Of a DNA stretch of 64,000 bases, positions 40,221 to 51,511 are shown one piece after another (the stretch's first letter is position 1; every line of letters begins with the position of its first letter). Origin of the DNA: Amyelois transitella. Its lineage: Eukaryota; Arthropoda; Insecta; Lepidoptera; Pyralidae. The DNA lies in contig NC_083522.1 in NCBI RefSeq assembly GCF_032362555.1, positions 9,512,501 to 9,576,500 of the forward strand. The letters are read 5' to 3'. The notes beneath the pieces were generated by a model. It saw only the letters and a program-made list of their open reading frames with translations. It searched no databases and had not been told where the DNA came from. The position numbers and the translations under genes were made by a program.

Positions 40221-40461
40221 TCATACATACATACATATAATCACGTCTATATCCCTTGCGGGGTAGATAGAGCCAACAGTCTTGAAAAGACTGATATACC
40301 ACATTGAGCTATTTGGCTTAATGACAGGTTGCTAGCCCGTCGCCTAAAAGAAGAATCCCAAGTTTGTAAGCCCATCCCTCAGTCGCCTTTTACAACATCC
40401 ACGGGAACGAGATGGAGTGACCGTATTCTTTTTTTTTTAATTGGTACCGGGAACTACAAGG
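40221..40461 (-). repeat. SINE family B
   Basis: Near-full copy with a deletion around TTTGGCTTAATGACAGGTTG; head degraded (GGTACCGGGAACTACAAGGC). Confidence 0.8.
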
Positions 40462-40561
40462 CTCTTTATTATTGTGCAATATTTTCCAATTATATGAAAT
40501 GTTATCTTTGTTGCTATGCCTGATATCAAACTATGTATTTCTTTTAGCACTATGTATAAAT

Positions 40562-41011
40562 AGGTGCCGTGTGGTTTCCGGCACCAATACAAAAAACAAT
40601 ATGACCACTTCATCTCTTTCCCATGGATGTCGTAAAAGGCGACTAAGGGATAGGCTTACAAACTTGAGATTCTTTTTTTAGGCGATGGGCTAGCAACCTG
40701 TCACTATTCGAATCTCAATTCTATCTTAAATCCAAATAGCTGAACGTGGCCTATCAGTCCGCTCAAAACTATTGGCTCTGTCTACCCCGCAAGGGATATA
40801 GACGTGATTATATGTATGTATGTACTATACTTATAAACTTGGGATTCTTTTTTAGGCGATGGGCTAACAACCTATCACTATTTGAATTTCAATTCTATCA
40901 TTAAGCCTAATAGCTGAACGTGGCCATTCGGTCTTTTCAAGACTGTTGGCTCTGTCTAGCCCACAAGAGATATAGACGTGACCATGTGTGTGTGTGTGTG
41001 TGTATGTATGT
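40562..41011 (+). repeat. Tandem SINE family B dimer with one target duplication
   Basis: A full unit (40562-about 40828) is followed directly by a 5'-truncated unit (about 40829-41011) starting in the CTTATAAACTTGGGATTC block. ACTATGTATAAAT flanks the pair as a whole (40549-40561, 41012-41024). The second tail contains (TG)n. Confidence 0.82.
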
Positions 41012-41229
41012 ACTATGTATAAATCCCTGTATACTTAATGACCTTTCAGCCGCTGCAGATGTGCAGGGTGCACTTTATATTGTCAGTGCAATGGTACTTG
41101 TGTCATATGATTAATTATCTATGAGTGTCAATGTCATTGTCAAGAGAGAGACTAACAGTTTGTAACGGACATACAATAAATCAGTTTGTGATGGCGTCAT
41201 CACGTGACCGAAGTTCGAATGTGTTTTCA

Positions 41230-41409
41230 CTACATAGTATAAAACAAAGTCGCTATTTTAGTCTGTTTGTCTGTATGCTTAAATCTTTAAAATTACGCAA
41301 CGGATTTTGATGCGGTTTTTTGTAACAGCTAGAGTGATTCAAGATGAAGGTTTTTATGTATAATTTTTTCCGAATTTTGAACCCGTGCGAAGCCGGGGCG
41401 GGTCGCTAG
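41230..41409 (+). mobile_element. Helitron-like element
   Basis: TACATAGTATAAAACAAAGT start, GCGAAGCCGGGGCGGGTCG-CTAG end. Confidence 0.6.
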
Positions 41410-41839
41410 TATTTCATAAATTCCTATATGAACCAGTACTTAATTTACTGGATCTACAGCTACCTTACCACAACAGAGCAGGGGGCCAACCGCGGTAAAT
41501 TTATCGTATTAACCAAAACAAAACTACAAACAAATACGTTACGTTATGCATATTTCGTATCGCGCTAATTGTCGAACGGAAACGGTTCAGCTTTGGTTTG
41601 GAAGATACGTTCATGGAACGTTAGATTAACGTTTGACATTTGGTTTAACCGAAGAAATGGCATCGCGCTATTTTTTGACAGCGGTTTTATCCTAAAAAAA
41701 TACCTTATGTTTTTTTTTATTGACGTTAAACCTTTGTAAAATACCGCGATTGCCCCCCTGGGGTCACTTTATCTATGGACTTCCAAGTAAAATTCTAAGT
41801 CCAAAGACCTTCTTTACCTCTGGGCTATCTCAGCGATAC

Positions 41840-42014
41840 AATCAACGTTGTCTGTCTATATTGTTGTACTCGCAAAACGCGAAAACTATTGCTTCGATTA
41901 AAATGCTGTTTTCAGACTTGTTGGTATACAAAAAGACATCCCCACCCCTCTAAGGGGCAATACAAGAGTCAGCTTTTTCAGTGAACAGCGAACGGAGTCG
42001 CGGGCAATAGCTAG
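41840..42014 (+). mobile_element. Helitron-like 3' part
   Basis: TGTCTGTCTATATTGTTGTA to GAACGGAGTCGCGGGCAATA-CTAG; the left end is uncertain. Confidence 0.5.
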
Positions 42015-42049
42015 TAAAGTATTAAATAAATAATACTATGAAAAAAAAG

Positions 42050-42327
42050 TCTATACTATAATATTATAAAGCTGAAGAGTTTGTTTGTTTGTTTGAACGC
42101 GCTAATCTCAAGAACTACTGGTTCGAATTGAAAAATTCTTTTTGCATTGAATAGACCATTTATTGAGGAAGACTTTAGGCTATATAACATCACGCTACAA
42201 CTATAATGAGCAAAGAAATAATGGAAAATGTGAAAAAAAAATCGGGGGAATTTATTCATTATTCTTGAGGGCTTCAATGATGCCCAAAATAACTATTCCA
42301 CGCGGACGAAGTCGCGGGCACAGCCAG
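42050..42327 (+). mobile_element. Helitron
   Basis: TCTATACTATAATATTATAA start, GACGAAGTCGCGGGCACAG end with the terminal CTAG mutated to CCAG. Confidence 0.78.
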
Positions 42328-42925
42328 TGCCCACATAAATCTTTGGGCGTATAAAGGGAAGAAATATACGGGCATCTATTGGGAAATTTCTCAATTTGCC
42401 CTAAATGCCCGGATATTTGCCCATCTCTTATTCTCTACTTACACCACCAACAGCCGCCGTCATAGTGCATACCACAAACATATTGTTACAGGTGAATTTG
42501 ATGTGGTGTAACATTAACATATTTTATTAATTTTTTATTTATTTATTTTTAATGATAAGAAAAATTTGAAGTCAACATGTAGGCCACGGAAATATCTTAA
42601 GAAAAGCAATAGCAATGTCTCTCATTTCATCAAGAGCTAACTGCAAAACTTTAGGATACTTGGATTGGAATTATCTTTTTAGTCTTTAATTTAGAATATT
42701 GTTTTTATTATTAAATAGTAATGTTTTAGTTCGGCCTATAGTTTTAGTTTTTTGTCAATAAAGTACGTTACTTTTGTAAAATAAATACATTTAATTTGAA
42801 GAATAAGTATTGTGACTTTATTAATGTGAAATCTACATCCAAAACTAAATTGTCTACCAATTTCAAACCTACCAATGTCTATAACGTTTGATTATTATAT
42901 AATAGCATTATATATAATAGCAAAG

Positions 42926-43373
42926 TTTGAAGACTCGAGTATATGACCAATGTGTTCTCCCAGTTATGACCTACGGTTGCGAGACGTGGACTCTTACTGT
43001 CGGGACCGTTCACCGCCTAAAAGTGGCTCAGAGGGCCATGGAACGCTCAATGCTTGGAGTCTCTCTGCGGGACAAGATCAGAAACGACATTATACGCCAG
43101 CGCACAAAAGTCACTGATATAAGTGTGCGAATAGCGCGTCTGAAGTGGCAATGGGCGGGACATATCTGCCGCAGAGAAGATGACAGATGGAGTAAAAAGG
43201 TTCTATTCTGGCGACCCCGTACAGGAAAAAGAAGTGTGGGTAAACCAGCTGCCAGATGGTCGGACGATATCAAAAAGACGGCAGGGCCGACCTGGACCAA
43301 GATCGCCGCATTAAGATCAAAGTGGAAATCCATTGAAGAGGCATACGTTCAGCAGTGGACAAAAATATGCTGA
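42926..43373 (+). pseudogene. 5'-truncated LINE reverse-transcriptase C-terminus (RTE/craniofacial-like type)
   Basis: An uninterrupted frame reads YDQCVLPVMTYGCETWTL, RAMERSMLGVSLRDKIRND, LKWQWAGHICRREDDRW and GKRSVGKPAARWSDDIKK to a TGA. This is the C-terminal third of an endonuclease/reverse-transcriptase polyprotein. It is a different LINE from the KGMLRWFGHVERM one. The frame opens abruptly without an ATG, so it is a 5'-truncated insertion, not a host gene. Confidence 0.82.
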
Positions 43374-43774
43374 GAAGAAGAAGAGAAGAAAGCATTAATA
43401 CAAATATTTTTTTCAATTTAATTAAAATAATTCTAAAAGATAAAAGTGTACAAGGAGACAAGTTTTTTTTATTTGATTTACCTTAATTACAATTATTTAT
43501 AACCTTACTTTTATTGCACCATGTACTAAATTTATTTTTTAATATAAATGCAATGTACGACACAATTTTGAACCAAGTTAAGAGACGACTAAGGTAATTA
43601 GCACTTTTACCCAATGCAACAACGATGGTCGAAGTTGAGTTTGACTTTTTTGATTAAGTTGCCGAGATCAGAAGAGAATTCTTATCCAACTGATCCACAC
43701 CTGGATCTCCAGCATTCTCCCTAGGGAGAACCCAAACGGAGATAATTAACCAGGAAGAACAAAATACTATTTGA

Positions 43775-43886
43775 TCTTCAATTCCATCAGTAAGCCATAC
43801 AGCTAACGTGGTGTTTCAATCTTTTCAAGACTGTTGAGTCTGTCTACCCCATAAGGAATATACGTGGTCATATGTACATAAGAAGA
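43775..43886 (+). repeat. SINE family B 3' part
   Basis: TTCAATTCCATCAGTAAGCC through GTCTACCCCATAAGGAATAT; ~80 bp upstream of the EcKinase B TATA box. Confidence 0.68.
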
Positions 43887-43963
43887 AAATAATAAAAGAA
43901 TTGTAACAATTAAATTTCACAATATAACGTTACCCGGGATATCAATATTGCGCAATTTGTTTT

Positions 43964-44000
43964 CATATAAAACCCAACCGAATATTTGACACAATCAGTC
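43964..44000 (+). promoter_or_regulatory. Core promoter of EcKinase B (TATA plus TCAGT initiator)
   Basis: CATATAAAAC at 43964-43973 and AATCAGTC with TCAGT at 43995-43999, about 30 nt apart. ATG follows at 44043. Confidence 0.68.
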
Positions 44001-44042
44001 GATAGCCATCATAACGTGATTCATGTAGTCAACGACCTTACG

Positions 44043-46781
44043 ATGGACACGGAAAAGATATTCCGCGATGTGTTAGACGAAATCGCTAAAGAAAATAATT
44101 ATATTGATTATAAACTACAAATTAAACCAATATCCACGGGTGGAGCGAATTATACTTCAGTTCTGTACACAGGAACAATTTCAGCGGCGGGAAAAGATGA
44201 TTTGAAACTGTTCGGCAAAGTCGCCAATATAAGTGAAAAAATGCGCGAAGATATATCACCTACATTGTTTGATGTTGAACGCGTCGCGTACACAGAGATA
44301 TTGAAAGTTTATGAGAAGATTCAGAACAAACATCACATAAAAGATGAGGACAAACTGATTTTCTGCAAATTCTACGGTTTTAATTCAAACGCTTACCAAG
44401 AGACTGCAGTTTTGGAAGATCTATCGACTAAGGGATTCTCTCTCCATGACAGATTCCAAACAGTTGATTGGCCGTATGCTTCTAAAGCTGTTGAAGTGTT
44501 AGGAAAACTACACGCTCTCTCAATGTGTTTTAAAGAAGAATATCCAGAGAGCTTCCAAAAATACTGTAATTTATTATCAACATTATCAGAGGGAGTAACA
44601 GATATGTTTAATAAAACTTTCCTCACTGTTCTACCAATTGCAAAGTCAGCAATTTATGAAGATAAGATGGAGAGATTCGAAGCCTATTTTTCTAAAGAAG
44701 AGAATATTGATTTCACCAATATGTTTAAAACTGGTCTGAGGCCAGTATTGGCACATATGGACTACAGACCTAGCAATCTGATGCATCGAAATAATGAGGT
44801 TAGTAACTTAAAAATATAATATAGTAGCTGTTGGCCATGACTTGGCCCCCATAATTAAACTAAAAGGTCATTGACAACCTGATATATTTGTTCAAAGTAG
44901 TTTGAGATGTTATACAAACTCCTTCTTATTACATTCTTGTTTATCTGTGGTGCGGTATCCATGCGCGCGCATCATAAAAATACAGAGCATTCGTGTCCAA
45001 GCTATCCTGTGGTTTTATTGGATGAATATTATATGCTGATGCATATCATCTCTTCCTCCTGGCTTAGTCCCGGTTACATCCTCACCTCTCTGGAGAAAAT
45101 CCCACGATGTCCCTTTTGATCATGATAAACTATGACACATTTATTACAGGACGGCAGCTTAGATATGATCCCTGTGGATCTTCAGACCATGCGCCCAGCT
45201 TCTGGAATCCTGGATCTACTCTACTTCATCTACTTGGCCACAGACGGTGCCTTCCGTAAAAAGTACTACAACAATCTTATAGACCTTTATTACGCCACGC
45301 TCAGTCGCATGCTGAGGGCATATGGTCTCAACCCTGATAAAGTCTACTCTAGGGAAGATTTTGACTTAGAACTGCAAGAGGTAATCAATCTTCCTTCTTT
45401 CTTGGTAAACCCGCTTAGTCAACTCCTGAAACCACATAAGAAAGTCAGATACCAAATATCAAACTATTGCCAGCTGTTTATACTGTTTTGATATTTCAAT
45501 CAGTCCTCTCTTATATATTTAGAAGATTTATTCTTGACCCTTAGCTCAGGTCTCTTTGGCAAGTTAATTTTATTTTTCACAAATTTAAATGTAGTTGTGC
45601 CGTGTGGTTCCCGGAACCAATAAAAAAAAGAATAGGACCACTCCATCTCGTTCCCATGGATTTCGTAAAAGACGACTAAGGGATAGGCTTATAAACTTGG
45701 GATTCATCTTTTAGGCGATGGGCTAGCAACCCGTTACTATTTGAATCTCAATTCTATCATTAAGCCAAACAGCTGAACGTGGCCCATCAGTCCGCTCAAG
45801 ACTGTTGGCTCTGTCTACCCCGCAAGGGATAAAGACGTGATAATATGTATGTATGTTAAATGTAGTTTATGGTCTTCCTTTTAAAATAAAATAGCTATAT
45901 TGCAAAATAACCCATAAGCATAACATAAAATTATGAATTAACAATTACAAATTTCGGTGGCCCAGCGATAGTGCGCTTGTTTGTGATTAGAAAAGAACTT
46001 TATCTGATTGTCCTGGTTATTAGATGTTAATCTATTTAAAAATATATTTATCTATATATGGATGTCGTAAAAGGCGACTAGGGCTATCTCTAGTAAGCCT
46101 ATGCTTCTAACTTCTGATTCTACTTTTAGGCCAGTAATTTGTCAGTATTTAAATCTCAATTTTATCATTAAGCCAAACTGCTGAACGTGGCCTTACAGCC
46201 TTTTCAAGACTGTTGACTCTGCCTATCCCGCAAAGGGATTTAGACATAATAATATACAATTCAATCTACCCATATATGTTAAACCTTCATGGTTTCAATA
46301 TCAATAACGAACACCCTGGCCATTGTATATTGTGTCAAGTAGATTAAAAATAAGAACTACTTATTCTCTTCTGTCATCTGCTCTGTCATGTCTTATGTGT
46401 ATCTAAGATTTTATCTAAATAAAATAAACTAACGTACTCACTGCACTCTCTGCTTTCACTTATTCTAATAATACAAGTATTTGTTATAAAATATACCATT
46501 GTTAAGATCTCACACAAGTCTCGAACTTTTTTCGAGGCTAACTCAATCTGTATAATTTGTACCGTATATACTTATAGGTATATTTATTATTTCAGAGGCT
46601 ACCATATGGGCTGATGTGCGCTGTCTTTGGCCTCCCCGTGGTGACGGTGGAAAGCGAGGATGCTCCCAACTTAGGTGATCATGACGCCTCCCTGGACATG
46701 TTCCAGATGAAGGCAGGAAAGCTACTACCGCAGAGACTTAATGATGTAATCGATGATTATATAGCGTTTGGGATACTTTAA
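44043..46781 (+). CDS. EcKinase/CHK-family kinase B with HMD in place of HGD, 390 aa
   Basis: Exons 44043-44798 (252 codons), 45150-45380 (77), 46596-46781 (62 with stop), all phase 0. Motifs: STGGAN at 31-36, K59 in LFGKV, VERVAY, LEDLSTKGF, catalytic loop H238-M239-D240-YRPSN, and D262 in VDLQT. The Gly of the HGD signature is Met here, unlike A, C and D; His and Asp remain. I chose 44043 over the in-frame 43986 because 43986 lies before the initiator. It is closest to A (shared 60-nt tract, similar N-terminus) although transcribed the other way. AATAAA lies at 46880-46885. The frame is intact, so it is likely expressed; reduced or altered catalysis is inference. Confidence 0.9.
45052..45125 (-). 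repeat. SINE family C fragment in EcKinase B intron 1
   Basis: CCTGGCTTAGTCCCGGTTAC followed by CTCACCTCTCTGGAGAAAAT. Confidence 0.6.
45597..45855 (+). repeat. SINE family B with 12-bp target duplication
   Basis: TTAAATGTAGTT at 45585-45596 and 45856-45867; full length, in intron 2 of EcKinase B. Confidence 0.9.
45955..46567 (+). repeat. Degraded SINE A interrupted by SINE B and other DNA
   Basis: The family A head (GGTGGCCCAGCGATAGTGCG) is at 45955-45990 and its tail (GAGGCTAACTCAATCTGTAT) at about 46475-46567. Between them lies a 5'-truncated family B copy (46058-46252) and unassigned DNA. Confidence 0.65.
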
Positions 46782-47040
46782 GTGGTAATTAAATTTACAG
46801 GAAATTACGATAGCTATGTTTTCTATGTAGTAATCAAATAGAAATTTTGTTAATGTAAATTTTGTTAATGCAACTGTATAATAAATAATTTTTTTATGAC
46901 TGTTGTTACTAAGTAGTATATTTCATATAGATTTTAAAAGTTCCATCGTCAAGAAAGTATAATATTCATTTCACTACATGGCGGGGAATAGGGACAGGCC
47001 ATCTCAGAGGTTATAAACCTTTAAGATGGATTTTTACAAT

Positions 47041-47525
47041 GTGCCATGTGGTTACCGGCACTTTGAAATAGTACGATTCCTGATCTTTCCGTTGATGTAA
47101 AAGCGTAGACAAAGGGATAGGCTAATATACATGAAATTCTTCTTGGAATGTATGATGCTTGCTTCTATGATGGGCTAGCAAAATATCACTATTTGAATCT
47201 TAATTCCAGTCTCGCAAAGACTAAAATGACAGCTGTTTGGCTTAATAATAGAATTGAGATTCAAATAGACAGATTGCTGGCTGGGATATGCTTATACATT
47301 TGGGATTCTTCTTTTAAACGATGGGCTAGCAACCTGTCACTATTTTAATCTCAATTCTATCATCAAGTCAAAAAGCTGAACGTGGCCTAGATGACTGTTT
47401 GCGCCCTACCCCGCAAGGGATATAGACGTGACTATTTGTATGTATGTCCCATAACCCCTTTTTACGATATCCATGGGAAAGAAATGGAGTAATATTTTTC
47501 TATTGGTGCCGGGAACCACACGGCA
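47041..47525. repeat. Composite of SINE family B pieces
   Basis: A degraded + head (GTGCCATGTGGTTACCGGCA) and body, a repeated GATGGGCTAGCAACCTGTCA block, a (TATG) tail at ~47440, then a - head piece (GGTGCCGGGAACCACACGGC) at 47460-47525. At least two insertions overlap. Confidence 0.6.
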
Positions 47526-47615
47526 AACTTACTTTTGGTAGTTAACCTATTATTTGATCACGCGAATCAAATTTTTGCATATTACCAAGTAAATGTTTTA
47601 AGGAATATAAATCTG

Positions 47616-47796
47616 TCAAATATTCCATTCTACCCCAAATCGTACCCGGCTCAAACATACTGATCACACTAGCTGCGTCTGCGCATTGGACGACTGTGGA
47701 TATGCTTTTAACCAGATACTATCCGGAGCGGTAGTCATACCTACCCTCTATCACGAAAACGGCGACCTATATCCCAAAAAAAATCATGTGAGTTTA
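47616..47796 (+). other. Unassigned open frame with splice donor-like end
   Basis: A frame of about 58 codons reads CALDDCGYAFNQILSGAVV then IPTLYHENGDLYPKKNH and stops at a donor-like CATGTGAGTT. A TAA lies immediately upstream and I found no partner exon. It may be a leftover exon or chance; no family recognised. Confidence 0.2.
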
Positions 47797-47804
47797 ACTT
47801 TATT

Positions 47805-47868
47805 CTTCCTCCTGGCTTTAGTACCGATTGCATCCTCACCACTCTAGAGGAGCCCGGGGTATGTGGGG
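47805..47868 (-). repeat. SINE family C fragment
   Basis: CCTCCTGGCTTTAGTACCG and CTCTAGAGGAGCCCGGGGTA. Confidence 0.6.
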
Positions 47869-48133
47869 AATCAAATCATAGTCAAACTGAATAACACCGA
47901 AATACAACGAGTATATAATCATGAGTACACAGCTTAATAGCTCTATTGTAAGAATAAATAGTACTCGTAATACCAGAAAACTACTTAGGTACATATTAAA
48001 AAATAATTTACTAAAACTACATCGTCATACAACGGAGATGTATAATTACATAAAATTCACAATCATTTCAGTAAATAGCACCAACTACAGATTGTATGAT
48101 ACGTGTGATGTGTGCATACGGATTTGTTATTGG

Positions 48134-48171
48134 TATTTATACGAGCCACCACTACTACGCACTTCAATCAG
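48134..48171 (+). promoter_or_regulatory. Core promoter of EcKinase C (TATA-like plus initiator-like)
   Basis: TATTTATA at 48134-48141 and AATCAGA with TCAG at 48168-48171, about 30 nt apart, 25 nt before the ATG. The match is weaker than in A and B. Confidence 0.5.
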
Positions 48172-48195
48172 AAGATATTCCTACAAGAGTTAACT

Positions 48196-50554
48196 ATGCC
48201 AGATCACGAATATATGTTACGCGGGTTGCTTGAACATATAGCTAAGGAACAAAACTATAAAGATGCAAACATCAAAGTCGAACCAATTTCCAGTGGCGGT
48301 GCTAATTATACATCAGTCCTGTTTAACACAACAATCTTAGCACCAAACCGGAAAGACTTGAAACTCTTCGCTAAAGTTGCTAATCTATGTGAAAAAAGCC
48401 GGACTCTTGTGCCTTCATCAATTTTCGATACAGAAAGATTCGTATACAGAGATTTAGCTGAAGTCTTCAAAGTAATCGAAAGAAAATGCAATATTCCAGA
48501 AACGGAAAGATATGTTTTTCCTAAATTCTACGGTTACAACCCGAATATTTACGAAGAAACTATCGTTTTGGAGAATTTAGCTGCTCAGGGATACGTTGTG
48601 TATGACAGACTTAAATCTGTCGATTGGCCTTACGCTTCTAAAGCTGTGGAGACCCTCGCTAGATTTCACGCACTTGCAATGGCTTATGAAGATAAAAACC
48701 CAGAGGAATATCATAAACTACTAGAGAAACTAAACAAACAAATTGAACCAGCATATGACACAATGAGTGGGAATTTTCAAAATTTTGTAAAAACAGCTTT
48801 GTCAGCCACAAGAAAGGAAAATAAGGAGAGATTGCAAAAATATTTTGATAGGGAGCTCTCACTGAAGGGAAATATATTTAATAGATACACAAAAGTAAAT
48901 CGTCGACCCGTAATTATTCATGGTGATTATAGGCCGAGCAATATAATGCATCGAGTGAATAAGGTAGGTAAAAAAATCTGAATCAACTCCTGGAAGGTAG
49001 GTTAGAGTAAGTTTGAAACACTTTATTTTCGAAGTTCATTTAGGATAATACACGGATTATATTACAGACGCGCTTCCCCGATTTAGTTTTGTGACTATGA
49101 AGATTTCAGGAATTAGTATGTCTGCTTTGATATTAAGCTTGAAAATTTAAAAAGGTTTTCGATAAGTATCATAATGCGATGATAATAGGATCATCACCTT
49201 ATTTACTAATCCACTATTTTTTCCACTCATTTAAGGACGGCTCAGTGGACCTGATTCCCCTGGACTACCAGACCATCCAAGCGGGCTGCGGTATCGCGGA
49301 TCTCCTGTACTTCATATTCAGCGGATCCGACTCCCAATTCCGAGCGCGCCACTACACCCGCCTGGTGGACCACTACTACGACAGTTTGAGCAAAGCCTTA
49401 CTGAAGCTGCAATTGGACCCTCAAAAGGTCTACCCCAGAGAAGACTTTGATTATGAACTGCAAGAAGTAAGTTTTGTTTGTGGGTAATATCGTTATCTAG
49501 GTACATTGCCTAAAAAATATATTTCTAGTGAAGAAAATTCAAAATGAAATTTCGCCAGTTTTTAACTAAGTTTGAGGGCCATTGGCAAATACTGTCTGTC
49601 TTTAAAGTGAGGGTCTGAAGCATGACTGGATGAAGTAACTTCCATTCCCATCCTTTAGCTTCAAAACTTGTCAAAGTTTCACAAAGTTGGTAGGCAATTA
49701 ATTAAATATGCCTTGAAAGGATAAAAGTTCTTATGTCACCTTCTACACCATCCACAAGAGTTGCAGTAGTATTTTTTTTCATGCGAGATAAAATACAAGG
49801 CGAGTCGATTCCTATGGCTTCTTCCTTATTTGCGTCCATTGGAGTGTTTTATCTTAACTCTTGTGGCGACATCTCTACGCCACAAGTCACAATAGCCAAT
49901 CACGTGACGCTATCAGCCAATAACAGCGATGAGTCCAAATCGCGCAAGCAAAGATTTCACACATTGGAGCATATACAACCTTCGATACAACATCGTCGGA
50001 CCGCGGTTCGTGGCGGAAGATCTCCCCTTTGTGGCGGTTGACCCAAAATTCAAATTCAAAATTTTTATTTATTATTATAGGATACTACATATCGCTTAAT
50101 AATTGTCGAAACGTTTGGTTTCACAACATTGGTTGACGTCAAATAAATTACTTAAAACTAAGTTTACTGCCGCTTCCAAGGCGTCAGTGCAGAAGAAGCG
50201 GTAACAAACTGCATTGCAGCATTTTCTTCAACAACGTCAATTTTAAAATTATCCAAAATTTAATTAGCCCTCTTACCATTTTACTTCCGGGATAGAAATA
50301 GTCCCGCTGTTTCGGAGGAAGCTTTTGACTCCACAAAGCGCAATAAAATGTATTAACTCTCCTTACAGGCGCTCCCATTCGGCCTCATTTGCGCCGTGTT
50401 CCTTCTTCCCGTGATCACCGTGGAGTCGGAAGACGCCCCGGACATCAACGCTGACGACGTCTGGAGCAGCATAGCCAACACCAAGACCAGCCGCCACTAC
50501 CCTGAGAGGCTGAACGGCGTCGTAGACGATTACATCAAATGGGCCATACTCTGA
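48196..50554 (+). CDS. EcKinase/CHK-family kinase C, 394 aa
   Basis: Exons 48196-48963 (256 codons), 49236-49466 (77), 50369-50554 (62 with stop), all phase 0. Motifs: SSGGAN in the N-lobe, LKLFAKVANL with the ATP-lysine, DTERFVY, VLENLAAQGY hinge, HGDYRPSN at 242-249, and D266 in LDYQT. Exons 2 and 3 are GC-rich compared with exon 1 (for example ATCGCGGATCTCCTGTACTT), unlike A and B. The chosen ATG follows the initiator; an upstream frame from 48112 starts before it and is rejected. A SINE B begins 62 bp past the stop. Cytosolic, substrate unknown. Confidence 0.9.
49862..50043 (+). mobile_element. Solo-LTR-like element, third copy, right end truncated
   Basis: TGTGGCGACATCTCTACGCC start, GCGCAAGCAAAGATTTCACA body, GTGGCGGAAGATCTCC near its end; the CGCTCCCGCTACA terminus is missing. 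It directly abuts a reversed family D repeat. Confidence 0.6.
50048..50245 (-). repeat. Repeat family D, longest copy
   Basis: On the minus strand it runs from TGCTGCAATGCAGTTTGTTA through GACGTCAACCAATGTTGTGA to an (AATA)-rich TTTGAATTTGAATTTTGGGT tail. The 3' simple tail suggests retroposition. Confidence 0.7.
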
Positions 50555-50615
50555 TGTTTTTGTTGATTTTGTTAAGTTTAGTAAAGTGATTGTTTATTTA
50601 TTATTATTTTTTTAT

Positions 50616-50795
50616 TTTGCCGTATAGCTCCTGTTACTTAAGAATAGAACAACTCCCTTTTCCGAGGATGTTGTAAAAGGCGATTATGGGAAAGGCTTAT
50701 AAACTTGGGATTCTTCTTGTAGGCGATAGGCAAGCAAGCGCTGTCACTATTTGAATCTCAATTCCATCAAGCCATACAGCTGAACGTGGCCTTGT
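50616..50795 (+). repeat. Diverged SINE family B after EcKinase C
   Basis: TTGCCGTATAGCTCCTGTTA head remnant, GATGTTGTAAAAGGCGATTA, CAGCTGAACGTGGCCTTGTA; the tail is missing. Confidence 0.7.
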
Positions 50796-51317
50796 ATGTA
50801 TTCCAATTCCTGGATGGATTTTGACAAAATTTTGTACTTACATGGGTAGATTATACTTGGAATAAACGGCATAACCCATACATACATATTTCACGACAGG
50901 CAGGAATGCGGACAGGGAATTCCAAATCACAGCGATTCGCATGATGAAAGATTTGGCGAATTGCAAGATTCGAAGAGTGGAGCTATCGACCATGTACGGG
51001 TGGAATCCCTGCCCACGCCGTGTAACTTAAATACTAATGAAAATCTACGTGAAATAAAAAGTTTCCAAACAAACAAATTAGGAACCTATCAATTTAAATT
51101 ACTTTGTAACTAAACATTGGCTATAATCCTTAATGTTAGCAAACATTACACAGCAGTTAACGAGCCTATGATAAGATTACTGCGTCTAAGGTCTTATCTA
51201 TCAAGTTGCATTGTAATAACTAACGTGCAAAAACTCATATCAAAATCTTGTCACACTTACTCAGCTATATTAACGACAATACAAAGTACCACACGGAAGT
51301 TGATAATTGTAATATTA

Positions 51318-51480
51318 TCTATATTAATATTATTAAGGTGAAGAGTTTGTTTGTTTGAACGCGCTATTCTCAGGAACTACTGGTTCGAATTGAAAAATTC
51401 TTATTGCGTCGAATAGACCATTTATCGAGGAAGCTTTAGGCTATATAACACCACGCGGACGAAGTCGCGATCACAGCTAG
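51318..51480 (+). mobile_element. Internally deleted Helitron
   Basis: Start TCTATATTAATATTATTAAG and end GACGAAGTCGCGATCACAG-CTAG are joined after CTATATAACACCACGCGGAC; about 110 bp of the usual middle is lost. Confidence 0.78.
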
Positions 51481-51511
51481 TTATCTACCTAATAATATCT
51501 ATTGATGACAC

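Larger units (their letters stand above)
38439..44042. other. Divergent intergenic region between EcKinases A and B
   Basis: 5.6 kb with no host gene seen. It holds LINE fragments, family B and C SINEs and at least five Helitrons (listed). Parts I cannot assign: about 41410-41830, which includes an unlisted CGCGCTAATTGTCGAACGG segment, and 42330-42925, AT-rich. Confidence 0.65.

Noticed and set aside
42926-43373. Host protein-coding gene
   Set aside because: The sequence is the C-terminus of a LINE polyprotein opening mid-domain without an ATG.
43986-44042. Upstream in-frame start for EcKinase B
   Set aside because: It lies before the TCAGT initiator at 43995 and adds a segment absent from A, C and D.
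50880-51030. Possible gene fragment containing GGGAATTCCAAATCACAGCG and ATCGACCATGTACGGGTGG
   Set aside because: No extended frame, splice sites or recognisable family; left unassigned.
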